Positions 1 to 6,393 of a DNA stretch of 23,504 bases are shown piece by piece. The DNA is from a virus. The notes under the pieces were generated by a model. That model did not search any database, was not told the origin of the DNA, and saw only the letters and a list, made by a program, of their open reading frames with translations. Within the stretch, counting starts at the first letter, position 1. Every line of letters begins with the position of its first letter. A program made the position numbers and the translations under genes. Location of the stretch: positions 1-23,504 of the IMG/VR virus record IMGVR_UViG_3300046692_000421, one strand, 5' to 3'.

Positions 1-448
1 ACAGGTTGCGGTTACAGCGCACGCACTGGCGGTGGACGTTGAACGGCTCGAATCGCAGTTCAGGACAGGCGCCGACTGATCGGTAGTGGCCGGCATCCCA
101 GCGGCTGCCGGTGATCAACCCATCATCGGTGGCGACCGAGTCGCAGCTGATGCATGGCAGTTGCGCGTCGCGCAAGCGGATGAAGGCGTTGAACTCTGTC
201 TGAGCCTCGCGCATGTGTTCTGCCCTGCTCTTCAGCTTCTCCTTGCGTGCCCTGACTTCCTTGCGCTCGATCTGTGCCAGCGCCTTGCGGGCCTTGTCCT
301 GATTCGCCGGAGCAATGGCAAGGCCGCACGCCCAGCCGCAAACCTTCTGCCCCAGCTTGGCCGGGACGAACTTGGTGGCGCATTCCGGATTGGCGCAGGT
401 CTTTTGCTTACGCGCCCGTGGCGACTTCTTAACTGCCTGTCCGATCAA
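1..448 (-). CDS. ninG: NinG (Rap)-like recombination protein, 3' end outside window
   Basis: This is the N-terminal 149 residues of a NinG/Rap-type protein. That family is linked to lambda Red-dependent recombination and is a structure-specific endonuclease acting on branched DNA. A Cys-rich start (CANPEC, then CGWAC) is followed by a long basic coiled coil rich in KARKALAQIERKE-type repeats, then the family signature: RLRDAQLPCISCD, a WDAGHYRSVG segment, and HRQCVRCNRN just before the window edge. The start is TTG at 446-448, six bases after GGAGG and overlapping the stop of the upstream 32-residue ORF, so it is easily missed by ATG/GTG searches. It is the last visible gene of the leftward operon. 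The family call is confident; the C-terminus cannot be seen. Confidence 0.88.
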   Translation of the reverse strand, partial: MIGQAVKKSPRARKQKTCANPECATKFVPAKLGQKVCGWACGLAIAPANQDKARKALAQIERKEVRARKEKLKSRAEHMREAQTEFNAFIRLRDAQLPCISCDSVATDDGLITGSRWDAGHYRSVGACPELRFEPFNVHRQCVRCNRNL

Positions 449-543
449 AACCCACCTCCGAACTGAACCGACATGGGCTGAGCGTGATACCCCGCTTCGA
501 GGATGGTCGCCAACGCGCTGATCAGAGTCTTGAAGGTCTTCAT
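445..543 (-). CDS. 32-residue coupled small protein
   Basis: A short ORF (MKTFKTLISALATILEAGYH...) whose ATG overlaps the TGA of the ninB-like gene as ATGA and whose own TGA overlaps the TTG start of ninG. GGGGGAGG precedes its start. The first half is amphipathic or weakly hydrophobic and the tail is Gly-rich. I do not recognise it. Exact start/stop coupling on both sides and a strong ribosome binding site argue that it is translated. It may mainly carry ribosomes to the ninG start. Confidence 0.5.
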   Translation of the reverse strand: MKTFKTLISALATILEAGYHAQPMSVQFGGGF

Positions 544-998
544 GCAGCCTCCCCCATGTTGCAGCGCATTTTCATGTACTCGCTGTCTTCCGGGTGCGGC
601 AGGTAGATTCCGTGTTCGTGCGCCCAGGCATCGATGCAGGTCATGAAGGAATGCATCTCACCCTTGTCGAGCTCGCTGGTATGGCGCAGTTCGTAACGCT
701 CCGTGACTACGCCGGTCTTCAGGTTGATGTCGCGCACCACCTCTTCCCCGAGGAAGGTCAGTTTCAGATTGCGCTTCATGTTTTCCATGTTCATCGGCGC
801 GCCGGTGGCGAACGTGGTCTTGCCCATGCTCACGAAGAACTGGGCAGCGCACTCGCACCACTTGTGAAACAGGGCGTTCTGAGGAAGGCTGCGATTGGCG
901 CCGGTGATCGTCACATTGCAGGGGAATCCCTTATTGCGGATCGCGGCGTTCACGCTGGATAGCTCAGCCAGGGAGTTGATCCGGATCTTCTCAGCCAC
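540..998 (-). CDS. NinB/Orf-like recombination mediator family protein
   Basis: A 152-residue protein with GTG start at 996-998, preceded by AGGGGGTG at short spacing. The segment NRSLPQNALFHKWCECAA (residues ~35-52) is the signature region of the NinB/Orf-like phage family, where an N-R-S-L-x-Q-N motif opens the first helix. A second conserved part, RHTSELDKGEMHSFM, and the tail PEDSEYMKMR follow. Lambda Orf/NinB binds single-stranded DNA and helps load recombinases; that role is inferred here from family and from the position next to ninG in a leftward operon. It overlaps a 38-residue ORF at its start and couples by ATGA to a 32-residue ORF at its end. It could also be annotated only as a conserved phage protein. 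Confidence 0.65.
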   Translation of the reverse strand: MAEKIRINSLAELSSVNAAIRNKGFPCNVTITGANRSLPQNALFHKWCECAAQFFVSMGKTTFATGAPMNMENMKRNLKLTFLGEEVVRDINLKTGVVTERYELRHTSELDKGEMHSFMTCIDAWAHEHGIYLPHPEDSEYMKMRCNMGEAA

Positions 999-1107
999 GG
1001 CTCACCCCCTTGCAGAGCGATTTGCGTGAAACTAAAATTTCCGTGCCAGCCTTCATCGCCAAGAAGCCTTGCGGAAGTCTGATTGAGTGCGAGGGGCTGG
1101 CGGTCAT
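991..1107 (-). CDS. 38-residue coupled small protein, possible
   Basis: MTASPSHSIRLPQGFLAMKA... is a basic 38-residue ORF. Its ATG overlaps the TGA of the upstream 37-residue gene as ATGA, and its TGA overlaps the GTG start of the ninB-like gene by eight bases. AGGAG lies about eight bases before the ATG. I recognise no domain. It exactly fills the gap between two coupled genes, which favours translation, but it is short and compositionally unremarkable. Confidence 0.4.
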   Translation of the reverse strand: MTASPSHSIRLPQGFLAMKAGTEILVSRKSLCKGVSRG

Positions 1108-1217
1108 TTGAACAACACTCCTGAGGGCTTCGGCGCAACGCTCTGGGCTTGGTGTCCGAAGCCATAGGCGGCAAGGACGGCGGTAATGGCAAGGGCGATC
1201 CAGATTCGGTTGGTCAT
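1104..1217 (-). CDS. 37-residue single-TM small protein
   Basis: MTNRIWIALAITAVLAAYGF is followed by a short polar tail (GHQAQSVAPKPSGVLFK). Residues 4-20 form one hydrophobic segment, either a signal anchor or a cleavable signal with an Ala-rich end. The ATG overlaps the TGA of the winged-HTH gene as ATGA. The product is likely a tiny inner-membrane or periplasmic peptide made with the replication/nin genes. I do not recognise a family. Confidence 0.55.
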   Translation of the reverse strand: MTNRIWIALAITAVLAAYGFGHQAQSVAPKPSGVLFK

Positions 1218-1723
1218 GACGCCATACCCTTCAGCAGTGACTGCAACTGTTTGAGCTTTCCGAGCGCTTCCGCATTGCTCTCCTGCTCGGCAGCAACAGA
1301 AAGCGCGACTTCTTCAATGCGGGCGGCCATTGCCTTCATGCGTTTGCTGAACTCATCGGACAGGCTCACCACTTCGCCAGACAGGGCTGCCAGAACATCC
1401 AGCGCGCTTTCAGGCTTCTTGATCGCTACTAAGGTCGGCTTGGCTACTTGAGTCACGACTGGCTCCTTCTTGGTCTTTTGGGTCGCTGCGTCACGCTGAA
1501 ACTTGCCGCCGACTGGCTCGCGGATAAGCCCGGCGTCTTTGAGTTCGCCCAGAGCGCGGCGAACGGCGTAGGAGGAAACGCCCGTTGCATTTGCAGCTAC
1601 GGATGCGTTGTGAATGTCGTGCGTGCTCCAGACGTCCTGAATCGGGACGAACTCGAAAACCTTCCTGGCGATTGAGGATTGGCCGGCGAGCAGCTGGAGT
1701 TGGCGAGATTCGGTGATTGCCAT
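1214..1723 (-). CDS. Winged-HTH protein with C-terminal coiled coil
   Basis: A 169-residue protein. Residues ~15-78 read as a winged helix-turn-helix: a helix with STHDIHNASVAANATG, a recognition-like helix SSYAVRRALGELKDAGLI, and a basic wing. Residues ~80-105 are a Lys/Pro/Val-rich linker and ~109-167 a long alpha-helical, coiled-coil-like tail, suggesting a dimer. The ATG overlaps the stop of the preceding gene (TGATG). Genes of this shape often sit beside the replication genes of Pseudomonas phages as DNA-binding accessory or regulatory proteins; that role is inference. No catalytic motif is visible. Confidence 0.7.
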   Translation of the reverse strand: MAITESRQLQLLAGQSSIARKVFEFVPIQDVWSTHDIHNASVAANATGVSSYAVRRALGELKDAGLIREPVGGKFQRDAATQKTKKEPVVTQVAKPTLVAIKKPESALDVLAALSGEVVSLSDEFSKRMKAMAARIEEVALSVAAEQESNAEALGKLKQLQSLLKGMAS

Positions 1724-2505
1724 CAGGAAGCCCTCCGTTTCTGAAGCTCTTCGATGGCTTCCATGTGCTTGATCACACGCTCGTTGAGGTCGCGACGTTC
1801 CCGGCGGCGACGGTGAGCCTCGACCAGCTTGCGTTTGGCGTTTTGCAGGTGCATGGCCTGCTTCAATTCGCGGATTTTGATTGCGACGTTTGCGGACGGC
1901 TTAACGACTGTGCCGGTGAGCAGTCCCGCGATGGCGCGACCGTCTTCAGTGACTGGTTCGTGGCTCATGTCAGCGATCAGCAGCTGTGCACGTTCTTGCG
2001 GAATGCGCTGCAGCTCGGCGGCCTTGTTGATGGCGGCCACGCGGCGACCAGCGTCGAACCCGAGCGAGATGTGCCAGTTCACTGCCTGGGCGTTGGTGCG
2101 AGCCTCAGTGACGAACCGGTCGTAAGCACTGATGAACGCCATGCGCGCGCCGACCTTGTCGCCTACGTCCAGCACCGGGCGGGCGGCATTCAGGGCCAGC
2201 TGGATTTCGTCGGTCATTACGACAGTGTCGAACTCATCGTTCGAGGCCAGCGCGATCGCCCATGCCTCATCGCGGCCCGGGCGGCCGTCCTCGGCCTGAA
2301 TACGGCTGAGCACTGCGGCCAAGGTCAGCTTGCTGGTCAGTTCACGCCGGCAGGACTGGAGCGCTTTGCGAATTTCGCCTGCTGAGTATTCAGCGAGGTC
2401 TTCAGCCATCAGCTGAGCCGCGCCTGCACTGATGGTTTGGCCCAAAGTTTCTGCGGTGGCGCAGATCGCCCCGGCCAGTTGTGCGATTTCGTCAGAGGAA
2501 AGCAT
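1723..2505 (-). CDS. Candidate helicase-loader-like phage protein
   Basis: A 260-residue protein. I place the start at ATG 2503-2505, with AAGGGGGA seven bases upstream and a 14-base overlap with the initiator gene; a longer frame opening at 2598 only adds low-complexity residues. Residues ~15-75 (LMAEDLAEYSAGEIRKALQSC ... KLTLAAVLSRIQ) have the short helical layout of G39P-type helicase loaders, followed by GRPGRDEAWAIALAS, a block I associate with phage proteins next to replication initiators. The C-terminal third is strongly basic and helical (HRRRRERRDLNERV). By gene order it takes the place of lambda P, which brings DnaB to the origin. The function is inferred from position and a weak pattern; no ATPase motif is seen. 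Confidence 0.55.
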   Translation of the reverse strand: MLSSDEIAQLAGAICATAETLGQTISAGAAQLMAEDLAEYSAGEIRKALQSCRRELTSKLTLAAVLSRIQAEDGRPGRDEAWAIALASNDEFDTVVMTDEIQLALNAARPVLDVGDKVGARMAFISAYDRFVTEARTNAQAVNWHISLGFDAGRRVAAINKAAELQRIPQERAQLLIADMSHEPVTEDGRAIAGLLTGTVVKPSANVAIKIRELKQAMHLQNAKRKLVEAHRRRRERRDLNERVIKHMEAIEELQKRRAS

Positions 2506-3460
2506 TGCGAGGTCCCCCTTCGCGGATGTTCTGGGCGGCCTGCTGCGCGGCATTGATGTTCGCTTGGGTGTCTTCAATCTGGCGGGCGGTGCGGCCATTC
2601 ATCTGGCGGCCGGTCGCCCACTGTGTGTGGTAGGCCTCAGCCTTGGCGATCAGGTTGGTGAGGCTGTGGCAGTCGTTGACGATGCGGGCGTCGTTGATGG
2701 TCAGGTAGTACGCCGCAACGCTGTGGGCAACGTCGATGCCGAGGCGGTCAACCAGCTTGCCGAGAATTCCACCAGCGGTAGCGTTCCATACCGGCCAGCA
2801 CTGGTAGCGCTTGCGGTAGGCCATGGCGTAGTTCGCCCAGGCCTTGAACGTTTTGCAGTCGCGATCTTTGGGACCTGGCATGTCGGCAGGGATCTCGACA
2901 CGAGGAGCGTCTGGGCGATCAACCACAAGTACCAAACTCCCGGACTGGGTCGGCAGCGCCGCACCCTCCGGCAAGTCCTGACTTGTACCCTGATTGGTAT
3001 CCTGATGATTGGTATCCTGATTTGTCGGAGATTTTTCCGACCCTTGCTCGGATTTTTTTCCGACCTTGCTCGGAGATTTATCCGAGGTAGATCGGATATT
3101 TTTCCGACCCTTGTTTTCAGGTGGGGTCGGATATTTTTCCGACCCATCGAGTTTCTGGTTCCACTCAGCAGCTTTCGCGGTCAGGCGAAAAAGGGTGATG
3201 TTCGAAGTGCTCGAAAGCTGGATCAGTCCCGCCTCATCCAATGCCTTCAACATGCGGTACGCAGTGTCGGGTTTATCGGTAAGCAAAGGCAGCTCTTCGA
3301 CGATCTTCGCCTTGCTCAGCGCAAAGAAAACGCCGTCTTCAGTGGTTACCGGCTTGGTCCAGCTCGGGCAGCCGTAGACGAAAGCGAACAGCAGGGCTTG
3401 CTGCGAGTTAAGCCCCCACTCCAGCGCCTTCACCTGATTGATGGTTACGGTGAATTGCAT
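2492..3460 (-). CDS. Phage replication initiator (lambda O-like), contains origin
   Basis: A 322-residue protein with three parts. Residues ~10-100 form an N-terminal winged helix (LSKAKIVEELPLLTDKPDTAYRMLKALDEAGLIQL). Residues ~105-165 are a low-complexity Lys/Ser/Gln linker. Residues ~200-285 are a helical C-terminal domain (TFKAWANYAMAYRKRYQCWPVW ... YYLTINDARI). The linker DNA consists of five iterons, the arrangement of lambda O with ori inside its own gene. The N-terminal domain would bind the iterons and the C-terminal domain a loader or helicase. The start follows the antirepressor stop by one base with AAGG six bases upstream, and the end overlaps the candidate loader. The role is strongly supported by the iterons; sequence similarity to O itself is not obvious. 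Confidence 0.82.
   Translation of the reverse strand: MQFTVTINQVKALEWGLNSQQALLFAFVYGCPSWTKPVTTEDGVFFALSKAKIVEELPLLTDKPDTAYRMLKALDEAGLIQLSSTSNITLFRLTAKAAEWNQKLDGSEKYPTPPENKGRKNIRSTSDKSPSKVGKKSEQGSEKSPTNQDTNHQDTNQGTSQDLPEGAALPTQSGSLVLVVDRPDAPRVEIPADMPGPKDRDCKTFKAWANYAMAYRKRYQCWPVWNATAGGILGKLVDRLGIDVAHSVAAYYLTINDARIVNDCHSLTNLIAKAEAYHTQWATGRQMNGRTARQIEDTQANINAAQQAAQNIREGGPRNAFL
2992..3021. repeat. 15-bp tandem repeat beside the iterons
   Basis: Two exact copies of GATTGGTATCCTGAT lie head to tail (2992-3006 and 3007-3021), with a degenerate third unit just before 2992. They end four bases before the first iteron and encode the repeated NQDT/HQDT stretch of the initiator linker. They may be part of the origin (spacer or accessory binding) or simply an expanded linker. 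Confidence 0.7.
3025..3142. repeat. Five-iteron phage replication origin
   Basis: Five 16-bp repeats of the form TCGGA-(N)6-TCCGA occur at 3025-3040, 3048-3063, 3070-3085, 3092-3107 and 3127-3142. The last two are identical (TCGGATATTTTTCCGA); the others differ at one to three central positions. Each is a small palindrome (TCGG...CCGA) with an AT-only or near-AT core. Start-to-start distances are 23, 22, 22 and 35 bp, so the first four lie on the same helix face at two turns. The repeats lie inside the initiator gene and encode its linker. The layout matches iteron origins such as lambda ori. Confidence 0.85.
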
Positions 3461-3461
3461 G

Positions 3462-4262
3462 TCAGGCCTTCCCGACCAATTTGGCCAATTCGAGGAAGCG
3501 ATCGACGTACCAGTGAGGCTGCGTTTCGCGAGGGGATTGAGGGCTGGTCAGGTTCTTGCCGTAGGCGAGGCCCTTATCAGTAATCGACCAGAACGGAACG
3601 ACCTCCTGCTTCGAGTTCTTGCGGGTCAACACTTTGAGGTAGCCGGCGGCTTCGAGCTTTTTGTTGAAGGACACGACTGAGCCGCCCAAACCGAAGTCTT
3701 TCAGCAGTGCGGTCGCAGACTTAGTGGGCATGGAAGAGCCGCCAGCAGCATCCGGTGCAGCGTCCACGGCATAGCCTGGGAGAAACTTCGGATCGAGGCC
3801 GTTGTTCTCGGCGATCTTCGTCAGCATGAGCATCTGGCTGGACGGCGCAGGCTTCAGTAGGCGCGTGAAGCATTCCATGATGGCGATTTCGCCGATGACC
3901 TTCGTACCGTTTGCCGTGACGGCTTCGCGTGACGCCGACCGCTGCTCGAGTTCGCGCCAACGGCGGATGACCTTCATGCGCAGGCCAGCGCTGTAACCGG
4001 TGAGCAAGCAGTCTGTGTGCTCACGATCAAGCAGATATTCGGTTTGCTCGCGGTTCCGGCCGTCGAGGTAGATGTGAGCAAAACTGCTCACATTAACTTT
4101 CAGTTCGGAGGCCATGGTTTGGATGTCACGCTTGACGTCTGGATGCCGTTTACCGGTCAGGTTCGCAATTTCACGCGAAGACATCGTGCGCGCCACGTTT
4201 TGTTGGTTGTGAAAACGTGGCGCGGTTTGAGGGGTGTTGCTCGAAATTTGGTGGCTGTGCAT
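3462..4262 (-). CDS. Rha-type phage regulatory protein / antirepressor with KilAC-like C-terminus
   Basis: A 266-residue protein with start at ATG 4260-4262 (GAGG five bases upstream). Residues ~26-110 match the pRha/antirepressor N-domain: TMSSREIANLTGKRHPDVKRDI, then YLDGRNREQTEYLLDREHTDCLLTGYS and MKVIRRWRELE. The C-terminal ~100 residues form a second winged-helix-like unit (ALLKDFGLGGSVVSFNKKLEAAGYL, then PFWSITDKGLAYGKN) like KilAC domains. Rha proteins interfere with phage growth in some hosts and antirepressors inactivate CI-type repressors; which applies here is not visible. It lies between the CII-family regulator and the initiator in the PR operon, so it is expressed early. A plus-strand terminator-like hairpin sits just upstream. 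Confidence 0.8.
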   Translation of the reverse strand: MHSHQISSNTPQTAPRFHNQQNVARTMSSREIANLTGKRHPDVKRDIQTMASELKVNVSSFAHIYLDGRNREQTEYLLDREHTDCLLTGYSAGLRMKVIRRWRELEQRSASREAVTANGTKVIGEIAIMECFTRLLKPAPSSQMLMLTKIAENNGLDPKFLPGYAVDAAPDAAGGSSMPTKSATALLKDFGLGGSVVSFNKKLEAAGYLKVLTRKNSKQEVVPFWSITDKGLAYGKNLTSPQSPRETQPHWYVDRFLELAKLVGKA

Positions 4263-4287
4263 ACTTACCTCACTCGTTACAGCATTA

Positions 4288-4313
4288 AGCCGGGCCGCAA
4301 TCCCGGCTTTTTT
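4288..4313 (+). terminator. Intrinsic terminator facing plus strand
   Basis: AGCCGGG, a seven-base loop CCGCAAT, CCCGGCT and then T6. No plus-strand gene ends here, so it would stop antisense transcripts crossing the antirepressor gene. Its tail GGCTTTTTTGTGTCCGG is identical over 17 bases to the terminator at 7776-7799. Confidence 0.7.
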
Positions 4314-4406
4314 GTGTCCGGGGTCCCATCTCATAATGGGAATCCCAAGGGCACTGATTCGGAGATGCCCTCCGAGAGGATAAAAATTCCGCGCATGCGC
4401 AGGTTT

Positions 4407-4832
4407 TCACGCGACCTTCACGGACTGCTTGAACACTTCCAGGCTGACGATCACTTCGTCGGCTTCCTTGATCAGCTCAGACTTCTCACGCGAACACACG
4501 CGGCCATCTGCCTGGGCGTCGTATGCCAGGCGAGTTACGTCCGCCAGATCGACGTGCAGGCGCATCAGCGCAGAGTTGAGGTCGGTAGGGGCAGGCTTCT
4601 CTTTCGGAACGAGGTCAAACCCGAAGTGCTCAGCCCAAGCTTTTAGCGGGCGGAAATCCTCGGTGTACTTCATGATCCGGTGCAGTTCCTGCACATTCAT
4701 CTTGTGGCTGTCGTAGTCCGGATTGGCTTTCTGCGACAGCAAGGTGCGCGATGGGAAGCTCGCGCCCTCGGCGATCTTGCTTGCGCCGTGGGTGTCCACT
4801 ACGTCGTAGATGGCCTTCATCAATTCCTGCAT
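4407..4832 (-). CDS. Phage regulatory CII-family protein
   Basis: A 141-residue protein resembling the phage regulatory CII (CP76-like) family. It has an N-terminal helical part with SKIAEGASFPSRTLLSQKANPD (HTH-like, residues ~18-42), then MNVQELHRIMKYTEDFRPLKAWAEHFGFDLVP, the most recognisable stretch of the family, and a helical C-terminus (LMRLHVDLADVTRLAYDAQ ... EVIVSLEVFKQSV). It probably activates transcription in the lysis/lysogeny decision, by analogy only. It is the second gene of the PR operon after cro, with GAGG about eight bases before the ATG. A period-10 direct repeat upstream could be its target. Confidence 0.78.
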   Translation of the reverse strand: MQELMKAIYDVVDTHGASKIAEGASFPSRTLLSQKANPDYDSHKMNVQELHRIMKYTEDFRPLKAWAEHFGFDLVPKEKPAPTDLNSALMRLHVDLADVTRLAYDAQADGRVCSREKSELIKEADEVIVSLEVFKQSVKVA

Positions 4833-4849
4833 GTCACACCTCGAAAATT

Positions 4850-4865
4850 GTTACGTGGCGTTACG
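4850..4865 (+). promoter_or_regulatory. Period-10 direct repeat, candidate CII site / PRE
   Basis: GTTACG-TGGC-GTTACG places two identical hexamers ten bases apart, the spacing of the lambda CII target TTGC-N6-TTGC. It lies 18 bases before the start of the CII-family gene, where lambda PRE sits, and could drive plus-strand transcription through the 68-residue gene, antisense to cro, towards cI. The same DNA also forms the hairpin GTGGCG-TTA-CGCCAC (4855-4869). No good -10 is visible (weak GATCAT at 4879-4884). Confidence 0.35.
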
Positions 4866-4913
4866 CCACCAGCGACGCGATCATTTGCTTACCAACTGAT
4901 CAAGGACGTATCC

Positions 4914-5120
4914 ATGACCGACTCTTCCGAACTGCAAGGCGAGATAACCGCCCTCTGCTGCTTTGTGGGTGCCTTGGCATCCACCCTGCCCCTGTCTTCC
5001 CAGATGAGGCTCTGGCCTGCGTTCGAGCAGAAGGCAAGTCAGTTGCGTGATCAGTTGAGCGATGAAGCTCTGCGCGGCTTCGAGCAGGCGACGATCTCGC
5101 TCAGTTCGAAGCGCGGTTAG
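4914..5120 (+). CDS. 68-residue small phage protein, antisense between cro and cII
   Basis: MTDSSELQGEITALCCFVGA... is a 68-residue mostly helical protein with start at ATG 4914 and AAGGA eight bases upstream. Its stop overlaps the stop of cro on the other strand (TTAG), so the genes are tail to tail. It resembles small conserved proteins I have seen in Pseudomonas genomes and phages, but I cannot name a function. It lies on the strand opposite the PR transcript, exactly in the stretch a PRE-type transcript towards cI would cover, so it may be made when lysogeny is chosen. That link is inference. Confidence 0.65.
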   Translation: MTDSSELQGEITALCCFVGALASTLPLSSQMRLWPAFEQKASQLRDQLSDEALRGFEQATISLSSKRG

Positions 5121-5317
5121 GCAGCGGTCTTGCGTGCTGGAATTGGGCGAATCTCATTTGCCTGGATCGATCCGTCGTCCATCAAGGTGATGGAGATGGT
5201 CCGATTTGAACGATGCATTTGAGATACGGCGCTTTGCTGGATACCCAGAGCCTTGGCGAGATCGCTCTGGGTTCCGTGCGAGGACAGGTATTCCTCAAGG
5301 GATACGGTATTCATCAT
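5117..5317 (-). CDS. cro: Cro-like repressor
   Basis: A 66-residue protein read from ATG 5315-5317 (GGAG eight bases upstream; a second ATG follows directly). GTQSDLAKALGIQQSAVSQMHRSNR is a helix-turn-helix with the Q-SAV recognition helix. It is followed by ISITLMDDGSIQANEIRPIPARK, which matches the beta-strand/dimer part of lambda Cro (R-x-I-x-I-T-x-x-x-D-G-S-x-x-A-x-E-x-x-P-x-P). First gene of the leftward operon, directly under PR. It should bind the five AGCASTGCT operators and shut down PR, PL and cI transcription. Confidence 0.9.
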   Translation of the reverse strand: MMNTVSLEEYLSSHGTQSDLAKALGIQQSAVSQMHRSNRTISITLMDDGSIQANEIRPIPARKTAA

Positions 5318-5343
5318 CTGAGGTCTCCGGTGGATTTTCGGAG

Positions 5344-5373
5344 ATATTAGCACTGCTGTTTTACAATAAACAA
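5344..5373 (-). promoter_or_regulatory. PR-type promoter for cro operon
   Basis: On the minus strand TTGTTT (5373-5368) is followed after 18 bp by TAATAT (5349-5344). The first operator core (5349-5357) lies in the spacer next to the -10, so repressor binding would block polymerase directly. Cro begins 27 bases downstream. Confidence 0.75.
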
Positions 5374-5417
5374 GGATTTGATTAGCAGTGCTGTTTGCGT
5401 AAATAACAGCTGTGCTA
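5347..5417. promoter_or_regulatory. Right operators (three CI/Cro sites)
   Basis: Three copies of the operator TTAGCASTGCTGTT: 5347-5361 (core AGCACTGCT 5349-5357), 5382-5396 (core AGCAGTGCT 5384-5392), and an inverted, slightly diverged copy at 5403-5417 (core AGCTGTGCT 5408-5416). Core centres are 35 and 24 bp apart. The 9-bp core is palindromic around one base. The same sequence recurs at 8186-8219. The cI promoter (PRM) must lie here too; TTGATT (5378) with TAAATA (5400) is a weak candidate. Confidence 0.85.
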
Positions 5418-5430
5418 CTTAATCACGCGC

Positions 5431-6240
5431 ATGAGAAAACCTATCCGAACCCCACTGAATCCTGAGCAGTTGGCCGACGCCGAGCGCCTGAAGAAGGCGT
5501 ATTTGGAAAAGGTCGCTGAATCGAAAGCCAAAGGCGAAAAGCCGGCGCTCAACCAAAGTGAAGTTGGCGAGAAATGCGGTTGGAATTCTCCGCAGAGCAC
5601 GGTTAGCCAATACCTCAATGGAAAGGTTGCCCTCAACCTCGATGCACTGCTCAAGCTCGCAGATGTGCTGGGGATTAAAGAGCCGTGGAAGATCAGCCCG
5701 ACTCTGGCTGGCGGACTCAAGCGCGTTGCAGCGATTTCCTCAACTCCTAACGGATCCGCGAACGCTGCAAATACGCCCTTCCCGGTCGGTGGTGACGCCG
5801 AAGCTGCCGAGGACAAATACGCTCACGTCCCTCAGCTCACTGCGAGAGCTGCTGCCGGGCTTGGCTCAGAGAACCCGCACGTCGAATCCAACACGACCTT
5901 GGCGTTTAAGCGGGACTGGCTGCGCACCAAGGGAGCCAAGGCTGAAAACCTGTTGGTGATCTACGCCGAGGGCGAAAGCATGTGGCCGACGATCAACGAC
6001 CACGATGTGCTCCTGGTGGACAAGTCGAAAATCGACCCAGCCGACGGCCATGTCTTCGTTCTGTCCAGCACCGACAAGGGTGCGATCGTGAAGCGCCTGG
6101 TGCAGTCGCCTTTAGGTGGCTGGATCATCCGGAGCGACAACGAGGACAAGACTGAGTACGGAGATTTGCTGCTATCGCGGAGCGACGTGAACGAGCACCG
6201 CATAATTGGGCGCGTGATCTGGCGTGGCGGCGATCTGTAG
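5431..6240 (+). CDS. cI: CI-type prophage repressor, S24/LexA-like self-cleaving
   Basis: A 269-residue repressor. Residues ~38-64 are the HTH (LNQSEVGEKCGWNSPQSTVSQYLNGK). The C-terminal half is an S24 peptidase domain: cleavage site Ala-Gly at 142-143 (TARAAAGLG), catalytic Ser183 in GESMWPTI and catalytic Lys221 in AIVKRLV. RecA-stimulated autocleavage and SOS induction are therefore expected. It lies divergent from cro and should hold PR and PL silent through the shared operators. No Shine-Dalgarno sequence precedes ATG 5431, so the message may be leaderless or have a very short leader, as for lambda cI from PRM. No obvious terminator follows. Confidence 0.93.
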   Translation: MRKPIRTPLNPEQLADAERLKKAYLEKVAESKAKGEKPALNQSEVGEKCGWNSPQSTVSQYLNGKVALNLDALLKLADVLGIKEPWKISPTLAGGLKRVAAISSTPNGSANAANTPFPVGGDAEAAEDKYAHVPQLTARAAAGLGSENPHVESNTTLAFKRDWLRTKGAKAENLLVIYAEGESMWPTINDHDVLLVDKSKIDPADGHVFVLSSTDKGAIVKRLVQSPLGGWIIRSDNEDKTEYGDLLLSRSDVNEHRIIGRVIWRGGDL

Positions 6241-6307
6241 ACCCAAAAGGTTGTCGATTGACAGCAAAAAAGCCAAACACATAATTGCGAGCGCATTCAA
6301 GCGTTAA

Positions 6308-6336
6308 TTGACATAGTTATCCAGATTTCCTATTAT
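6308..6336 (+). promoter_or_regulatory. Near-consensus sigma70 promoter for the DUF3800 gene
   Basis: TTGACA, 17 bp, TATTAT: the best promoter match in the window. A second, weaker one lies just upstream (TTGACA 6258-6263, 18 bp, TAATTG 6282-6287). No operator core overlaps either, so the gene downstream should be transcribed in the lysogen. Confidence 0.8.
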
Positions 6337-6393
6337 TAACCCTAGGTGCACGTAAAGCCTGAGATAACCGCGAAGCATGATTTGTATCGTAAG

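Noticed and set aside
86-466. Plus-strand frame over ninG
   Set aside because: Shadow of the ninG coding strand, which has clear family motifs.
2506-2598. Longer N-terminus for the candidate helicase loader
   Set aside because: The extra residues are low-complexity and basic, lie wholly over the initiator gene, and the downstream ATG has a strong ribosome site.
3025-3142. Regularly spaced repeats as a CRISPR array
   Set aside because: Repeats are only 16 bp with 6-19 bp gaps, lie inside a coding frame, and there are no cas genes; iterons fit better.
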